From contig NZ_CP047942.1 of NCBI RefSeq assembly GCF_014279835.1, positions 1,550,001 to 1,614,000 of the forward strand: a stretch of DNA of 64,000 bases. Direction: 5' to 3'. Positions 62,918 to 64,000 of the stretch are shown in pieces. This DNA is from Synechococcus sp. MVIR-18-1. GTDB taxonomy: Bacteria > Cyanobacteriota > Cyanobacteriia > PCC-6307 > Cyanobiaceae. Every line of letters begins with the position of its first letter. Position 1 is the first letter of the stretch. Both the position numbers and the translations under genes were made by a program. Below the pieces are notes generated by a model that saw nothing but the letters and a program-made list of their open reading frames with translations, made no database searches and was not told the origin of the DNA.

Positions 62918-64000
62918 ATGGATTCAGAGGTCAATGGTGAAATCGCATCAACAGGACGCGTAGATCTCAGTGGTTTCTGGGGAACAAATCGGGCAGTTCT
63001 CACCATGGCTATTCTCTGTACACAACTAATCTTTCTCCTAACAGACACCATTGGCGTTCCTGACCATCTTTATTCCAGAGGCTACCTGGGAGGTACGCCA
63101 TACGAGAGCATTTGGTCGGATGCTCTTTTCCTAATTCCTGCGGCTTTAATCATGCCGCTCGTTGGAAACTTACAGCAAAAAGTTGGTCCCAAAGCCATCA
63201 CAGTTCTTGGCTTTGGATTGTTTGGAATTAGTCTGATAGCCGCATCCATATCAACAGAACAACACGTCTTTAATTTTTTCAGGATCTTGCAGGGCCTTGG
63301 AGGAGGTGTCTCGCTACCCATTGCTGGCGGCCACATGGGTGGGCGCATCGGGAAGGCCTACATCCCACTAGGAAAATCGCTTCTCGTCTTTTTCTTTGCC
63401 ATTGGGGCTACAGGCGGGATCGCCATCTCAGCATTCATCACTTGGAATATTGGGTGGAGATATATTTATGGATTATTCGGTCTATTAATATTAATTTCTT
63501 TAGGCGTCATCATCAAACTCATGCCGAGCACGCCTGGTGATACGAGAATTAAAATTGATTGGCTAACGTATAGCTTGCTAGCCGGAGGCTTTGGTCTTTT
63601 CAGCATGTCCCTAGTGTATGGCAATCAAAAAGAATGGTTTCAAAGCTCTATATATATCATCGCAGTATGGACTTCAGTTCTGTTAATAGGATTCTTTTTC
63701 TGGAGGCTAAGCAAAGGTCCACCTTTGATCAACCCAAGAATATTCAATGATATCAATTACTGCGTCAGCCTAATCAACCTTTCAGTGATCTTATTTTTTG
63801 TTTTCATGATTTTCGGCACAGTCCCACATTTCATGATGCAGGTAATGGGAAATACGATTGGAAGTTATTCAATCCCATTTACTTTTTTCTCATTAGGAAC
63901 TGTTACTGGCACTTTCCTTACCACTCCAATCATAAATCCTTTTTATATAGGCAGAAGCATAATGCAAAAGAAGATAATCTCTAGCCTTGGCATTCTTATC
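62918..64000 (+). CDS. MFS transporter, DHA2/EmrB-like (partial at right edge)
   Basis: The frame is open from the ATG at 62918 to the right edge (361 codons), so the C-terminal part is missing. It has multiple membrane helices. The third-fourth helix region FRILQGLGGGVSLPIAGGHMGG fits motif C-like sequences of the DHA2 drug:H+ antiporter family. Homologs export drugs or organic compounds. The ATG at 62918 has AAGG-type bases upstream; the ATG at 62894 is also in frame. It follows clpB by about 85 bases on the same strand. Confidence 0.82.
   Translation, partial: MDSEVNGEIASTGRVDLSGFWGTNRAVLTMAILCTQLIFLLTDTIGVPDHLYSRGYLGGTPYESIWSDALFLIPAALIMPLVGNLQQKVGPKAITVLGFGLFGISLIAASISTEQHVFNFFRILQGLGGGVSLPIAGGHMGGRIGKAYIPLGKSLLVFFFAIGATGGIAISAFITWNIGWRYIYGLFGLLILISLGVIIKLMPSTPGDTRIKIDWLTYSLLAGGFGLFSMSLVYGNQKEWFQSSIYIIAVWTSVLLIGFFFWRLSKGPPLINPRIFNDINYCVSLINLSVILFFVFMIFGTVPHFMMQVMGNTIGSYSIPFTFFSLGTVTGTFLTTPIINPFYIGRSIMQKKIISSLGILI

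Noticed and set aside
1-64000. Search for tRNA genes, CRISPR arrays, insertion sequences and prophage genes in the gaps
   Set aside because: No T-loop signature with matching cloverleaf, no regular spaced repeats and no transposase or integrase-like frame was seen; the lysozyme-like gene alone does not indicate a prophage.

Overview
The window reads as chromosome of a marine picocyanobacterium, most likely a Synechococcus of subcluster 5.1 (inference). The evidence is two psbA genes encoding the D1:1 and D1:2 forms, a high-light-inducible (Hli) protein, adjacent plastocyanin and cytochrome c6 genes, NdhD, and families largely confined to cyanobacteria or picocyanobacteria (DUF1651, Ycf51/DUF2518, DUF2605, DUF1824, DUF4278, TIGR02450, TIGR03643). 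I see no rRNA, tRNA, CRISPR array, insertion sequence or prophage block. Coding density is high and most intergenic gaps are under 250 bases.

Layout. 1-5.7 kb: small secreted protein, zinc alcohol dehydrogenase, DUF1651 protein, cupin, pheophorbide-oxygenase-like Rieske protein, DUF1499 protein and FAD oxidoreductase, mostly on the minus strand. 5.7-8.1 kb: bestrophin-like channel and succinate-semialdehyde dehydrogenase. 8.2-13 kb: a relatively AT-rich stretch of small secreted or membrane proteins, a possible L,D-transpeptidase-like lipoprotein and a methyltransferase. 13-19.6 kb: carotenoid-isomerase-like enzyme, SIMPL/rhomboid pair, Nth, Hli, PfkB kinase. 19.9-23.5 kb: two minus-strand psbA genes enclosing a plus-strand metallophosphoesterase. 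23.6-31.2 kb: DUF697 protein, CDF metal transporter, RGG/acidic-tail protein with trpS, a lysozyme-like protein, DUF2605, thrS-DUF1824. 31.2-38.5 kb: tightly packed glk-thrB-ndhD-prlC-orf run. 38.5-40.8 kb: three-gene minus-strand membrane/hydrolase module of unknown function. 40.9-48.6 kb: minus-strand run tamB-ROK kinase-proA-folB-lipase. 48.6-56.8 kb: ycf51-DUF4332, CocE-type hydrolase, glgB, hemE and an SDR. 56.8-58.4 kb: petE, petJ, Nif11-like and TIGR03643 genes. 58.4-60.1 kb: gene-poor, with decayed or tiny ORFs. 60.2-64 kb: clpB and the start of an MFS exporter.

How the genes fit together. Photosynthetic electron flow is represented by D1 variants, alternative lumenal carriers (petE/petJ), NDH-1 (ndhD), Hli and possibly the bestrophin. 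Carbon handling is represented by glgB, two unrelated glucokinases, a PfkB kinase and the SSADH step of the cyanobacterial TCA bypass. Tetrapyrrole and carotenoid enzymes are hemE, the Rieske oxygenase and the CrtISO-like protein. Envelope functions are TamB, rhomboid, lysozyme and several small periplasmic proteins.

No single system can be called new with confidence. The best candidates for a second look are the three-gene hydrolase/membrane module at 38.5-40.8 kb, the orphan protein closing the glk operon, the petE-petJ-Nif11-TIGR03643 cluster, the duplicated psbA 3' stem-loop pairs, and several enzymes whose metal-binding motifs deviate from family consensus (Nth, ROK kinase, metallophosphoesterase).
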